64,000 nucleotides of DNA. Source: BRH-c54 sp965284565 (GTDB lineage: Bacteria; Bacteroidota; Bacteroidia; Flavobacteriales_E; Vicingaceae). Below are positions 8,637 through 17,249 of this stretch, piece by piece. Positions within the stretch are counted from its first letter, which is position 1. The number at the start of each line of letters is the position of its first letter. The stretch is taken from assembly GCA_965284565.1 (NCBI GenBank), contig OZ260100.1, positions 248,001-312,000 on the forward strand. Reading direction: 5' to 3'. The notes beneath the pieces were generated by a model, which was given only the letters and a program-made list of their open reading frames with translations, ran no database searches and was not told where the DNA came from. Both the position numbers and the translations under genes were made by a program.

Positions 8637-10679
8637 TTACCTCAACAAACTTACCGTTCCTTTTTGAGTTACTGTTTCTCCTGCTTTGGTTTTGTAAGAA
8701 ACAACATAAAAGTAAGTACCTTCAGAAGCTTTATTTCCTGATGAAGTAACTCCATCCCAAAGTAATAATTCAGGTGTTGATTCATTATTTATATATTCAT
8801 ACATCTTTTCTCCCCATCTATTATAAATAATTACTTCTATTGTTGAAATTAATTCTGCATCAATTACTTGTATGCTAAAAACATCATTATGACCATCATT
8901 GTTAGGTGTAAATACGTTTGGAATTATTATATTAATATCACAATCTTCAAAATAAATATTAATAGTATCTTTAAAATAACATCCTTGATAAGCGGCAGTC
9001 GCGATGTACTGTCCTTCTTTTTTAACGGTAATTGGAGAAGTAAAACTGGTATTCCACCATGTTGCTGCATTTGGTAGGCTATTTATTCCTATAACTAATT
9101 CTTCATTATTGCATAAAGTTATGTCATTACCTAATTCAAAATAGGGAGATGGCTTAAATATTATATTAATGGAGTCTGTGTCAGTGTAACAGTTGTTTAT
9201 TACTTGAATCCAATAGAAACCAGTTTGTGTAACAAAGATTGTTGAGTCAGTTGAGTTATTTGACCATAAGTAAGAGCTATTAGGAAGTGATGCTTTTAAC
9301 AATAATGTGTCTCCTTCGCAAACAGAAGTGTCATTATTTAAGATATTTCCATTAGGAAAAATGTTATAGTCAACAAGTATAGTATCAGAACCACATCCAT
9401 TACTATCTGAAACTTGTATCCAGTATGTATTTGATTGGGTAATCCACGGTTGAATAATGAAAGTAGGAGTTGTTGAAAAGTTTTGCCACAAGTAATTAGC
9501 ATTTGGAATGTTTGGATTTAAGGTTAAACTTTGCCCAACACAAAGAGTTTGGTTGCCACCCAAACTTACGGGAATGGTGTTATAAGTAATGTTTATGGTA
9601 TCAGTAAAAACTCCACAACTATTGGTTACTTGTACCCAATAAGTGCCAGCTTGTGTAGCATCGTACTTGTAGTTAGTTGAATTGTCTTGCCATAAATAAG
9701 TTGAGTTTGATGTAGCAGCATTTAGTAGTAAGGTTTGTCCTTTACATAGATTTGTGTCATTGTTTAAATGAAAAATATCATTATTCATCACATTAACAAT
9801 AAATTCAGTTGTATCGCCATTACTATAATCATAATAAATAGTATTTGAATTAGGGTTGACTGTTATAATTGAGTCGTTTGAAATAATTATATTTGGGCTT
9901 AAACTATTTGCCCAACCATATAAAGTATCTCCTAGTGAAGTTAAAGAAATACTATCCCCAAGACATATTGTGTTAATTGGAGTTAGAGATACATCGTCTA
10001 TGAGAATGTACGGAAAGTCTGTAGGATTCCAACCCGAATTTGAATATGTATCATACATATTAGTATTGTAAGAAGAATGAAAGTTTCCAATTGTTAAAAC
10101 TTGATATGATGAATCCGCAATAAAAGATTGTTTTATTTCTTTCCAGTTTTGTTTATCATGAATAACATTTCCAAAATAATTTTCAATCTGTGGCGAAAAT
10201 GGTATATATCCTCCAAAGTTAAATGGATGTAGTGAGTTACTTGAAAAAAGTACTCCAATTTTATCAATTGTATGTTTTGATTTGTCAGCTAAATTTACAT
10301 ACATCTTAAATTCATATTCTTGATTAATACTTAGAGGCGTTTTTAAATATACCCCTATATATTCATTCCATTCTCCAATATTGGTAGTATCAATCCTATG
10401 TGTAATTATACCACAATATGCTTCTCCAGTTCTGGCTAATTGATATCCAGTCATATTGTTAGGAACACCTCTAGCACCGATACTGCATGAATTGTAATAA
10501 TCAGAAGTAGTACCACTTGGGCAATACCACTCCTTACAATTACTAAGAGTTATTAATCCAATAGTTGAACAACTATAAGTTGTATCCTCAAAACTCGGAT
10601 TAGGCACTAAGTTTTGAGCAGTTAGGATTTGTTGTATGAACAAAAAAAATAAGATTAGTATGGTAAAATTAGTTTTCAA
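8637..10679 (-). CDS. Secreted T9SS type B sorting-domain protein with repeated Ig/PKD-like modules
   Basis: An outer-surface or released protein exported by Sec and then T9SS. A signal peptide (MKTNFTILILFFLFIQQILT, cleavage near AQN) is followed by a carbohydrate-binding-like N-terminal region (NLVPNPSFED, about 23-235). Four similar modules of about 85 residues follow from about 240 (LCKGQTLLLNA, LCVGQSLTLNP, VCEGDTLLLKA, LCNNEELVIG), each with a YLW or WWN core and a paired Cys. The C-terminal domain (IPNVFTPNNDGHNDVF to GTVSLLR) is type B. Function is probably adhesive; no catalytic motif is seen. Its last ~28 codons are nearly identical to those of the next gene upstream (10752-12749). 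Confidence 0.85.
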   Translation of the reverse strand: MKTNFTILILFFLFIQQILTAQNLVPNPSFEDTTYSCSTIGLITLSNCKEWYCPSGTTSDYYNSCSIGARGVPNNMTGYQLARTGEAYCGIITHRIDTTNIGEWNEYIGVYLKTPLSINQEYEFKMYVNLADKSKHTIDKIGVLFSSNSLHPFNFGGYIPFSPQIENYFGNVIHDKQNWKEIKQSFIADSSYQVLTIGNFHSSYNTNMYDTYSNSGWNPTDFPYILIDDVSLTPINTICLGDSISLTSLGDTLYGWANSLSPNIIISNDSIITVNPNSNTIYYDYSNGDTTEFIVNVMNNDIFHLNNDTNLCKGQTLLLNAATSNSTYLWQDNSTNYKYDATQAGTYWVQVTNSCGVFTDTINITYNTIPVSLGGNQTLCVGQSLTLNPNIPNANYLWQNFSTTPTFIIQPWITQSNTYWIQVSDSNGCGSDTILVDYNIFPNGNILNNDTSVCEGDTLLLKASLPNSSYLWSNNSTDSTIFVTQTGFYWIQVINNCYTDTDSINIIFKPSPYFELGNDITLCNNEELVIGINSLPNAATWWNTSFTSPITVKKEGQYIATAAYQGCYFKDTINIYFEDCDINIIIPNVFTPNNDGHNDVFSIQVIDAELISTIEVIIYNRWGEKMYEYINNESTPELLLWDGVTSSGNKASEGTYFYVVSYKTKAGETVTQKGTVSLLR

Positions 10680-10751
10680 ATCTTTGAATTATAAATAAAT
10701 TTTGGTGTAATTAATAAGCTAGTTGCCTCCTGCATGACAGTTCAAATGCTC

Positions 10752-12749
10752 CTACCTCAACAAACTCACCGTTCCTTTTTCACTTACCGTTTCTCCTGCT
10801 TTGGTAGTGTAGGTAATAACATAAAAATACGTGCCTTCGGAGGCTGTTGCTCCTGCATTAGTAGTTCCATTCCACACTGTAAAAGCCCCTAGCCCAGAAG
10901 GGGAGCTATCCATCACACTAGCTAAACTTTGAACATCAAACTTCAAACCTCGAACCAACATTCCCCAACGGTTAAATACCTCCACTTCCAAACTTTCTAA
11001 ATAGGCTGCTCCAATAAGTTGAATAGTAAAATTGTCATTTTCATTATCTCCATTAGGGGTGAATACATTGGGAATAAATAAGCTTATTTCTTCATTGGCA
11101 TCTATAAAAATAGTTTTACAAACCGTATCTGCACATTGGGGTTGGTCGTTATAAGCAATTAAACAAATTTCATAAACTCCGCCTTCTGTAAAGAAGTGTT
11201 GATTGTTGATTGTTGAATGTTGAGCAAGTGTATCTCCATTACTATTGATTACCGTCCATTCAAAATTATTAGCTCCATTACTGATGTTATTAAAAGTTAC
11301 ATCTAAGGGTGCAACACCACTTTGAGGATTAGCCGTAAAGTTAGCAGCTGCATTATTGGTTTCAGTTATAGTAACTGTATCTCGCCATTGACAACCATTG
11401 GTATTGGTAATTTGTATTTCATAAATCCCTGTTCCGAGATTGTTAAATGTGTTTGTAGTTTGGGTATTGCTATTTGTAGTTTGTAAGTTGGTTAGCATAT
11501 AACTATAAGGTGGATTCCCATTAGAAATATTCCCTATGGTTATGCTTCCAATACTATCACCACAAACATTATTAGTAACTACAATAGTATCTGGTTTTGG
11601 TAAGGGGTTTACCCAAATTTTAACATGTTCTGTTTTTACACAACCACTATCGTTTTTTATGGTAACAATATAGGTGGTAGTTTGTGGTGGACTTGCCATA
11701 GGGTTGGCTATACTTGTGTCACTAAGTCCTCCAAATGCTCCAAACCAACTATAAGTTGAACCGCCTGTGGCATTTAATTGTACGCTATCTCCTAAACAAA
11801 TAGTGTCTTGTAGTGCTGTTGCTGTGGTGCTAAAGGTATCGCAGGGGGTGGTGTAGGTGAGGAAAAAACCACCATAATAATTAGCAGCATCATTAATAAC
11901 TTGATTTTGCCAACTTAACCTAAAATCAAAAGTAGTATCATTATTTAATAAATAAGAGGATATGTCTGCTAATCCATCTGGTCCACTCATTAAACTATTA
12001 GGGGTATCATCATCTAAGCCAAACAATATATTATTTTGATAGTAAAAATGTCCTTTAACTCCACCCCAACCCCATGAGCTATTAACATTATCTGCACCTC
12101 CTAATAAACCCAATAAATTGTTATATATATATATATATGATCCATCAAGTAGTGATGTGTCTCCTAAATTATCTGTGTAAGTTGCAAATCCAACTGGAAA
12201 ATTTGTATTTATAGGAGTTAGATTTTTAGCTTGGTAATTTATAGTCCTATTGTTTAAGTCAAATTGATTGAGTAGTATAACACTATTAGTTAAAGATAAT
12301 GTAGGGTTTTCATACTGAACCCATAAATAAACAGCTCTATATTTAGAATTAGGATGAGTATTTATTTGAGGCGGTATTGTTACATTATAGGTTGTTACGG
12401 CTGGACTTATATAATTAGTAACATCTATTGCATGTACAGCACTCATACCAGATATAGCAAAATAATTAGTGGTAACCTGATTTTGGGAATTAAAATTATA
12501 TCCAGTACCATTAATAATAATACTTACAGAGTCTGAGGTACCAATTCTTTGTGCAAATAACCAAGCTTTTTTTATAGTACTACCTGGTTCTATGTAAATA
12601 TTAAAGCTACCACTTCCACTGCCTAAAGCTGTTGAAAAACCAGCACCCGTTGTGCCTCCTCTAAAAGTTTCTTGATGAAAAACAAGTTGACTAAACGAAT
12701 TAAAAGAGGCAATAAAAAAAAGGATAATTAATAGCCATTTATATAACAT
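10752..12749 (-). CDS. Secreted T9SS type B sorting-domain protein carrying embedded DNA repeats
   Basis: A surface protein of about 665 residues. The ATG at 12749 (MLYKWLLIILFFIASFNSFS, signal peptide ending at SQ) is preferred because the in-frame ATG at 12782 lies inside the upstream regulator gene. The N-terminal half (to about 330) resembles DUF3344-like secreted modules (GSTIKKAWLFAQ, AIDVTNYI); then come SprB-like and PKD-like modules (ATGGSTYSWFG; GVAPLDVTFNN) and a type B C-terminal domain (IPNVFTPNGDNENDNF to GTVSLLR). The C-terminal domain has an extra loop of about 12 residues after NRWG that is encoded by a REP-like DNA insert. The gene also carries a TA tract and a heptamer array. 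It follows the XRE gene by 4 bp, implying one transcript. Confidence 0.83.
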   Translation of the reverse strand: MLYKWLLIILFFIASFNSFSQLVFHQETFRGGTTGAGFSTALGSGSGSFNIYIEPGSTIKKAWLFAQRIGTSDSVSIIINGTGYNFNSQNQVTTNYFAISGMSAVHAIDVTNYISPAVTTYNVTIPPQINTHPNSKYRAVYLWVQYENPTLSLTNSVILLNQFDLNNRTINYQAKNLTPINTNFPVGFATYTDNLGDTSLLDGSYIYIYNNLLGLLGGADNVNSSWGWGGVKGHFYYQNNILFGLDDDTPNSLMSGPDGLADISSYLLNNDTTFDFRLSWQNQVINDAANYYGGFFLTYTTPCDTFSTTATALQDTICLGDSVQLNATGGSTYSWFGAFGGLSDTSIANPMASPPQTTTYIVTIKNDSGCVKTEHVKIWVNPLPKPDTIVVTNNVCGDSIGSITIGNISNGNPPYSYMLTNLQTTNSNTQTTNTFNNLGTGIYEIQITNTNGCQWRDTVTITETNNAAANFTANPQSGVAPLDVTFNNISNGANNFEWTVINSNGDTLAQHSTINNQHFFTEGGVYEICLIAYNDQPQCADTVCKTIFIDANEEISLFIPNVFTPNGDNENDNFTIQLIGAAYLESLEVEVFNRWGMLVRGLKFDVQSLASVMDSSPSGLGAFTVWNGTTNAGATASEGTYFYVITYTTKAGETVSEKGTVSLLR
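10884..10955 (-). repeat. REP-like repeat inserted in frame in a T9SS C-terminal domain
   Basis: Bases 10884-10907 (AGCCCCT, 8-nt loop, AGGGGAGCT) form a GC-rich hairpin like the REP-like units at 7791-7937. It is followed by CTAAACTTTGAACATCAAAC and a related CTTCAAACC stretch, which looks like intergenic Bacteroidota repeat DNA rather than coding sequence. The segment reads through in frame as about 24 residues (RGLKFDVQS... SPSGLGAF) between the conserved NRWG and W-N-G of the domain. Confidence 0.55.
11197..11224. repeat. Four tandem heptamers inside a surface-protein gene
   Basis: TGTTGAT, TGTTGAT, TGTTGAA and TGTTGAG follow each other without spacing. The unit length is not a multiple of three, so gain or loss of a copy would shift the reading frame of the 10752-12749 gene. 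Confidence 0.8.
12122..12138. repeat. TA dinucleotide tract (8.5 units) inside a surface-protein gene
   Basis: An uninterrupted TATATA run of 17 bases encodes YIYIY in the 10752-12749 protein. A one-unit slippage would frameshift the gene in its N-terminal half. Confidence 0.85.
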
Positions 12750-12753
12750 AATT

Positions 12754-13107
12754 TTATTTTGCTTTTTCGTCTTGAAAAGCACGTTTTACAGAAATAATTT
12801 CTTCTTGTATATTGGATAATATATCAAGAATATTTCCATGATTATTCTGCGTTCCAACACTTCCTGTTATAATGGAATTAGTATTATGACATTGGTTAAA
12901 AATATTTTTGGGGTCAAAGTTTAATATTGTGCTTAAATCTGTTTCTAAAATCTCTGCAATTTGCTTAATTCTAGAAAAAGTTACATCTGTCTGACCAGAT
13001 TCTATTTTACTATAACCACCAATACTCATATCTAATCTTTCAGCAATATATGACTGAGTTAAATTTTTGAGCTCTCTTATTTGTTTAATGTTTTTTCCTA
13101 TTTCCAT
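12754..13107 (-). CDS. XRE-family helix-turn-helix regulator with C-terminal coiled coil
   Basis: A DNA-binding protein of about 117 residues. The HTH_3 domain spans about 5-58 from the chosen start (IKQIRELKNLTQSYIAERLD, MSIGGYSKIESGQTDVTF), followed by a short linker and a helical tail (ILDILSNIQEEIISVKRAF) that may dimerise. ATGs at 13107 or 13113 are preferred over the one at 13125, because a good -7 element (13123-13130) overlaps the latter and transcription would begin after it. The gene ends 4 bp before the type B surface-protein gene, so it probably controls its own operon. Confidence 0.82.
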   Translation of the reverse strand: MEIGKNIKQIRELKNLTQSYIAERLDMSIGGYSKIESGQTDVTFSRIKQIAEILETDLSTILNFDPKNIFNQCHNTNSIITGSVGTQNNHGNILDILSNIQEEIISVKRAFQDEKAK

Positions 13108-13122
13108 AATCATTTTTTTACT

Positions 13123-13130
13123 CAAAGTTA
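13123..13130 (-). promoter_or_regulatory. -7 element for the XRE/surface-protein operon
   Basis: On the minus strand TAACTTTG is an exact match to TAnnTTTG. It overlaps the first possible ATG (13125), which argues for a start at 13113 or 13107. An inverted repeat TTTGATT/AATCAAA (13172-13194) lies about 45 bp upstream and could be an operator. Confidence 0.5.
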
Positions 13131-13276
13131 AATATTTTACTTAAAATATAGTTTTTTTGATTAAAAATTAATTTGATTTGTATTAATAATCAAATTTAAC
13201 CTATCAATTTTTAACAAAAATATACATAAAAAAATAATGTAATGTAAAAAAAGAGCATTTATACCCCTAAAAATTG

Positions 13277-13327
13277 ACCGTTTAATGGAAAAAACCGACC
13301 ATTTATATATTAGAACCTACCGTTTAT
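13277..13327 (+). promoter_or_regulatory. Three LytTR-type 9-bp direct repeats at exact 21-bp spacing
   Basis: ACCGTTTAA (13277-13285), ACCATTTAT (13298-13306) and ACCGTTTAT (13319-13327) start exactly 21 bp apart, two turns of the helix. Known sites of LytTR-domain regulators (AgrA/AlgR/LytR family) are 9-bp direct repeats of the form [TA][AC][CA]GTTN[AG][TG] separated by about 12 bp, which is the same period; the third copy fits at every position and the other two miss one each. They end 42 bp before a -7 element for the 13410 gene. The binding protein is not encoded in the window; assignment is inference from the pattern. Confidence 0.6.
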
Positions 13328-13369
13328 ATATTTGTTTTAAAATTAATAAGATAAGCTAACTGAACCTTA

Positions 13370-13377
13370 TACATTTG
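13370..13377 (+). promoter_or_regulatory. -7 element for the large T9SS cargo gene
   Basis: TACATTTG matches TAnnTTTG exactly, 33 bp before the ATG at 13410. No -33 TTG is present at the right distance, as expected for an activator-dependent promoter, and the three LytTR-like repeats lie just upstream. Confidence 0.5.
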
Positions 13378-13409
13378 TAAAAAAAAGTATTCACCAAAAC
13401 CTATAAATT

Positions 13410-16400
13410 ATGAAACATAACAAATTAATTTTCAACTTAACTCGAAGCTTATGGCTATTTGCTCTAAGTTTTCTAATTTCAATTGTTGGGCTACAAGCCC
13501 AAAATGCAACATGGAGTTTACCTCCTTATTATTTAGATGTAATCCCAAATGTAATAGTTTCCCTCCCCACGCAAACAGGTTCCAGTGGTATATTTCCGAA
13601 TTATGCAGGAGGGGCAGCCGATTACACCCATGCTGCCATGCAAGATATAAATGGGGATATTTTATTTTTTATGGTAGATGGCGTAATTTACGATAAAGAC
13701 GGTTATGGTATGGGCGAGTTGGATGGTTCTCATTTATACGCTTTAGGGAATTTTAAAGGAATAACAGAAATAATAATTGTTCCTGTACCAGAAAATTGCG
13801 AACAATATTATATTGTTGGTGTTTTTGCTGATAACAATCCCTTAAATGCAGGAACTACTTTTAAACCGTTCTATGCCATTTTAGACTTAAGTGTTCCCAA
13901 TACCTCTTCGGGCAGATTAGGCACTTTAGTAGATCACTCAGGCAGTGAACTACTTACTGCTAATCTTTATGATTTAACTAGCAGTATTTCTCCTAGTTGG
14001 ACTTTGACAAAAACTAAAAATGTTACGATAGCTGCAAGTAAACTTAGAACAGATAATACTTATTTTTTATTCGCTACAGATGGTGCTAATGTATGGAGAT
14101 ATATTATCTCATCTACAGGTATAGCCTTTGATAATTATTCATTTAGCTTACCTTTATCACAACCAAATGCAATTGATATGCGTTCCGAAATGGAATTATA
14201 TGAATTTAGTAATGGTAATTACAGAATTGCTGTACCTTATTCCTCAGGAGACCCTAGTTCAAAAGTTTTTATTTCTGATTTAGATAATGATGGAGATTTA
14301 ATTCCCAGTACTGACCATGTGTTAAATTTCCCCTCACAAATTTCTCCATCAACTAAACATGCTTTTATTAAAGGCTTAGAGTTCTCTCCCAACGGAAGGT
14401 ATTTATATTTAACACACATTACCAATAGTTTAACTTTTACTTCTTTTCCATTTAAAATATACGATACAAATACTAGTAGTTATGTTACTCCTGTTCATTC
14501 AGGGTTAATAAATGATATACCTAATTTTCAGCATTCAACCATTGAATTGGCAAGTGATGGAAAACTATATTTTGCGAATGGTTCTAATCTTGCTACTATT
14601 GATAATGCTGATGACCCTGGTAGTGGAGGTACTTTATCATGGAACAATAGTCAAGTAAGTTTAAGTAGCTACAACTACAACACTCTTGGTGGTAGTTACC
14701 CTGTTAGCAACTCTATGTCTTTATATGTTATCCCCGACCAAATAGACGGAATGGACTATACCGCTCATTTTACTTCTACACCAGAGTGTTGTATAATTTA
14801 TACCAGTTTTGATGTAGAAGCTGATAAAAATAATCAAGAATATACAGGAACAGCCACATGGAGTCCGGGAGCAGGCAATAATCCTTTTAGTTCTGTAAGT
14901 GGTACAGTAACCGTAAGAGATAAATTGGTAATAAAACAAGGAGCTAACATTACCATTAATAGCATGACTTTTGAGTTTGCTGTTGGCGCAAGGTTGATAG
15001 TAGAAAATGGAGCAAGATTAACCATTAATGGGACTACACTTACTGTTTATAGTGATTGTGGTGGAAATGCCTTAATGTGGCAAGGAGTAGAAGTATGGGG
15101 AATAGGAACAGGCACATTTCAAGCAGCCGTTTCAGGTAAATTTATCGCTCAGAATTATTCTGTAATTGAACATGCTATTGAAGGAGCTGTTAATTTTAAC
15201 CATGCAGCTAATCCATCTTACGCTAATAATGGCGGTATTATTCAGGCAACCACAGGAACTAAATTTAGAAACAACGTTAAAGATGTAGTATTTAATGCGT
15301 TTCAATCAGTGTTTAACGGTAATCCTTACAACGACCAATCGTATTTTAACGATGTAACCTTTATTACCGATGCGTCTTTAAATGACCCTACGTATAATAA
15401 TAGCATAACACATGCCACTTTGAATGAAGTTACAGGGATTAATTTTACAGGCTGCAATTTTGAAAATACCGATGTTGCAGGAACAACTTACCCTTACCTA
15501 AACAGAGGACAAGGTATATTAACTTATAATTCCAAATTTACGGTAAACGCCAGATGTTTAACCCTCACCATCCCTTGTACCAGCTTTGATGAGTCCAATT
15601 TTACCAACCTTACAGAAGGTATAGTAGCACTAAATACCATAAGAACACAAGTTGCATTTGTTAACAAAAGTAACTTTAACAATAATTTTAAATCGATCTA
15701 TATATTTAATATGGAAGCAGCAAAAATCACCGAAAATGATTTTGATATAGGTGCTTCTGTATCAACCAATTTTTCTTACGGATTGTATTTAAACAATTGT
15801 AGCGGATACATAGTTGAAAACAATAACCTGACTACTACTTATGGCGGTTATGTGGGTGTTTATGTTAATAATTCGGGAACTGCTGCCAATGAAATTTACA
15901 GAAACAACTTTAGTAATTTAATTGTTGGTTCACAAGCAGCAAGTACCAACGGAGATAATATCGGTAACGGAGTTGGCTTAGAGTTTAGATGTAACAATTA
16001 TGAAAGTATTGTTGACTATGATATTTTGATTTCTTCAGGAATGGTAGCAGACGACCATGGAAATTGTTTAACCGTAACAGGACCTTCTAATAACGAATTC
16101 TCCTATACTGCTCAGTATGGTGATTTTTGGGCGGTAACGTCTTCTGTGGGAATACCAACTTACAGATATAGCCCAAATAGTTCTAATTTAGAACCTCGTA
16201 ACGGTTATTTTAACATATTAAATACAGCAAAACAAGAATGTATTAATCTCCCTGCATTTAATTCAAGTAATTCATGTCCTAACAGACAAGGTGGAGGAAG
16301 AACGATGTTTATGATGTCAACAGAATTAACCACACAAGAGGCGGAGTATGATAGTATAAATAATCTTATGAGTACTAAAGACACATCGTTGCTAACAACC

Positions 16401-17153
16401 TTAGAAGAAGATATGGCAGTTGTAAAAAGCCAAATGCAGCGTACCAGAAGCTATATGATGCAAGAACTATTGTTAGGTGATGAAAATAGTGATGGTAAAT
16501 TAGAAGCTATCAACTTTTTACAACAACATGCTGCTTATAATACCAATGCAGATGAACAAGCTCTTGCACAATTGTATATTTCTACAAACAACATTGGAGC
16601 TGCACAAAGTAAAATTGCTCAATTGCAAAGCAAACCAAACAATGGGCAATTTGTTGAGTTCAGTAATATTGCTATTACTTTAAAGCAACATCCAAAACAA
16701 AGCAAAGCCTTACTAAAAGACAGTGTTTTGTTACAACAAGTAAAAGACCTTGCTAATCATCCCAACGAAAACTCAGCAGTAGCTTCTGCTCGTGCTTTAC
16801 TCGAAAGTTTAGGGTTAGCAATTTATGAGGAAACAATTGAGGTAGTTATTCCAACAGGTAGTAAAGCTCGTTTAGCAAATGAAGAAGAAACAAAAACTAC
16901 CAACAAGAATAGTTTTGTTAAGGTATTCCCTAACCCAGCTAACGATAATTTAACCATAAGCCATAATTTAGCTACTAAAGAAGGTGTTATATCTCTTGAA
17001 ATTATGGATGTGATGGGTAGAGTTTTAATCAACAAAACCATCAACAACACTAATAACCAAATAGACATCAACCAATTATCATCTGGTTTGTATTTTTACA
17101 ATATAATTCAAAACGATAAAATGGTACAGAGTGGTAAGTTAGTGGTGGAGTAA
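13410..17153 (+). CDS. Large T9SS type A cargo with propeller-like and beta-helix regions
   Basis: A secreted 1247-residue protein of unknown function. A signal peptide (about 1-30, LFALSFLISIVGLQAQ) leads to a beta-propeller-like region (about 31-470; FSPNGRYLYLTH, YFANGSNLATI), then a right-handed beta-helix-like region with many Asn-rich turns (about 500-890), a helical region (about 960-1120, TPR-like QALAQLYISTNNIGAAQSKI) and a type A sorting domain (VFPNPANDNLTI to GKLVVE, about 1170-1247). PorU would remove this domain and attach the protein to the surface. The gene is monocistronic, with a triple operator and -7 element upstream and a strong terminator downstream. Confidence 0.87.
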   Translation: MKHNKLIFNLTRSLWLFALSFLISIVGLQAQNATWSLPPYYLDVIPNVIVSLPTQTGSSGIFPNYAGGAADYTHAAMQDINGDILFFMVDGVIYDKDGYGMGELDGSHLYALGNFKGITEIIIVPVPENCEQYYIVGVFADNNPLNAGTTFKPFYAILDLSVPNTSSGRLGTLVDHSGSELLTANLYDLTSSISPSWTLTKTKNVTIAASKLRTDNTYFLFATDGANVWRYIISSTGIAFDNYSFSLPLSQPNAIDMRSEMELYEFSNGNYRIAVPYSSGDPSSKVFISDLDNDGDLIPSTDHVLNFPSQISPSTKHAFIKGLEFSPNGRYLYLTHITNSLTFTSFPFKIYDTNTSSYVTPVHSGLINDIPNFQHSTIELASDGKLYFANGSNLATIDNADDPGSGGTLSWNNSQVSLSSYNYNTLGGSYPVSNSMSLYVIPDQIDGMDYTAHFTSTPECCIIYTSFDVEADKNNQEYTGTATWSPGAGNNPFSSVSGTVTVRDKLVIKQGANITINSMTFEFAVGARLIVENGARLTINGTTLTVYSDCGGNALMWQGVEVWGIGTGTFQAAVSGKFIAQNYSVIEHAIEGAVNFNHAANPSYANNGGIIQATTGTKFRNNVKDVVFNAFQSVFNGNPYNDQSYFNDVTFITDASLNDPTYNNSITHATLNEVTGINFTGCNFENTDVAGTTYPYLNRGQGILTYNSKFTVNARCLTLTIPCTSFDESNFTNLTEGIVALNTIRTQVAFVNKSNFNNNFKSIYIFNMEAAKITENDFDIGASVSTNFSYGLYLNNCSGYIVENNNLTTTYGGYVGVYVNNSGTAANEIYRNNFSNLIVGSQAASTNGDNIGNGVGLEFRCNNYESIVDYDILISSGMVADDHGNCLTVTGPSNNEFSYTAQYGDFWAVTSSVGIPTYRYSPNSSNLEPRNGYFNILNTAKQECINLPAFNSSNSCPNRQGGGRTMFMMSTELTTQEAEYDSINNLMSTKDTSLLTTLEEDMAVVKSQMQRTRSYMMQELLLGDENSDGKLEAINFLQQHAAYNTNADEQALAQLYISTNNIGAAQSKIAQLQSKPNNGQFVEFSNIAITLKQHPKQSKALLKDSVLLQQVKDLANHPNENSAVASARALLESLGLAIYEETIEVVIPTGSKARLANEEETKTTNKNSFVKVFPNPANDNLTISHNLATKEGVISLEIMDVMGRVLINKTINNTNNQIDINQLSSGLYFYNIIQNDKMVQSGKLVVE

Positions 17154-17172
17154 GTCAACGGTCACATTATAC

Positions 17173-17214
17173 AAAAAAATCAGCCTTGAATTTTCAAGGC
17201 TGATTTTTTTTTTT
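17173..17214. terminator. Bidirectional intrinsic terminator between a cargo gene and purB
   Basis: A perfect 12-bp stem ATCAGCCTTGAA/TTCAAGGCTGAT (17179-17190 and 17193-17204) with a 2-nt loop is followed by ten Ts and preceded by seven As, so it can end both convergent transcripts. Confidence 0.9.
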
Positions 17215-17249
17215 GCAATTATACCATCTTAAAATATTTTTATTGTGAT

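Noticed and set aside
12749..12782. Earlier ATG for the type B surface protein
   Set aside because: It lies inside the XRE gene and gives a Lys/Gln-rich extension before the signal peptide; ATG 12749 follows the XRE stop by 4 bp.
13410..17153. RHS or toxin-type interpretation of the large cargo
   Set aside because: No YD repeats, core-closure motif or toxin domain is visible; the chain ends in a standard type A sorting domain.
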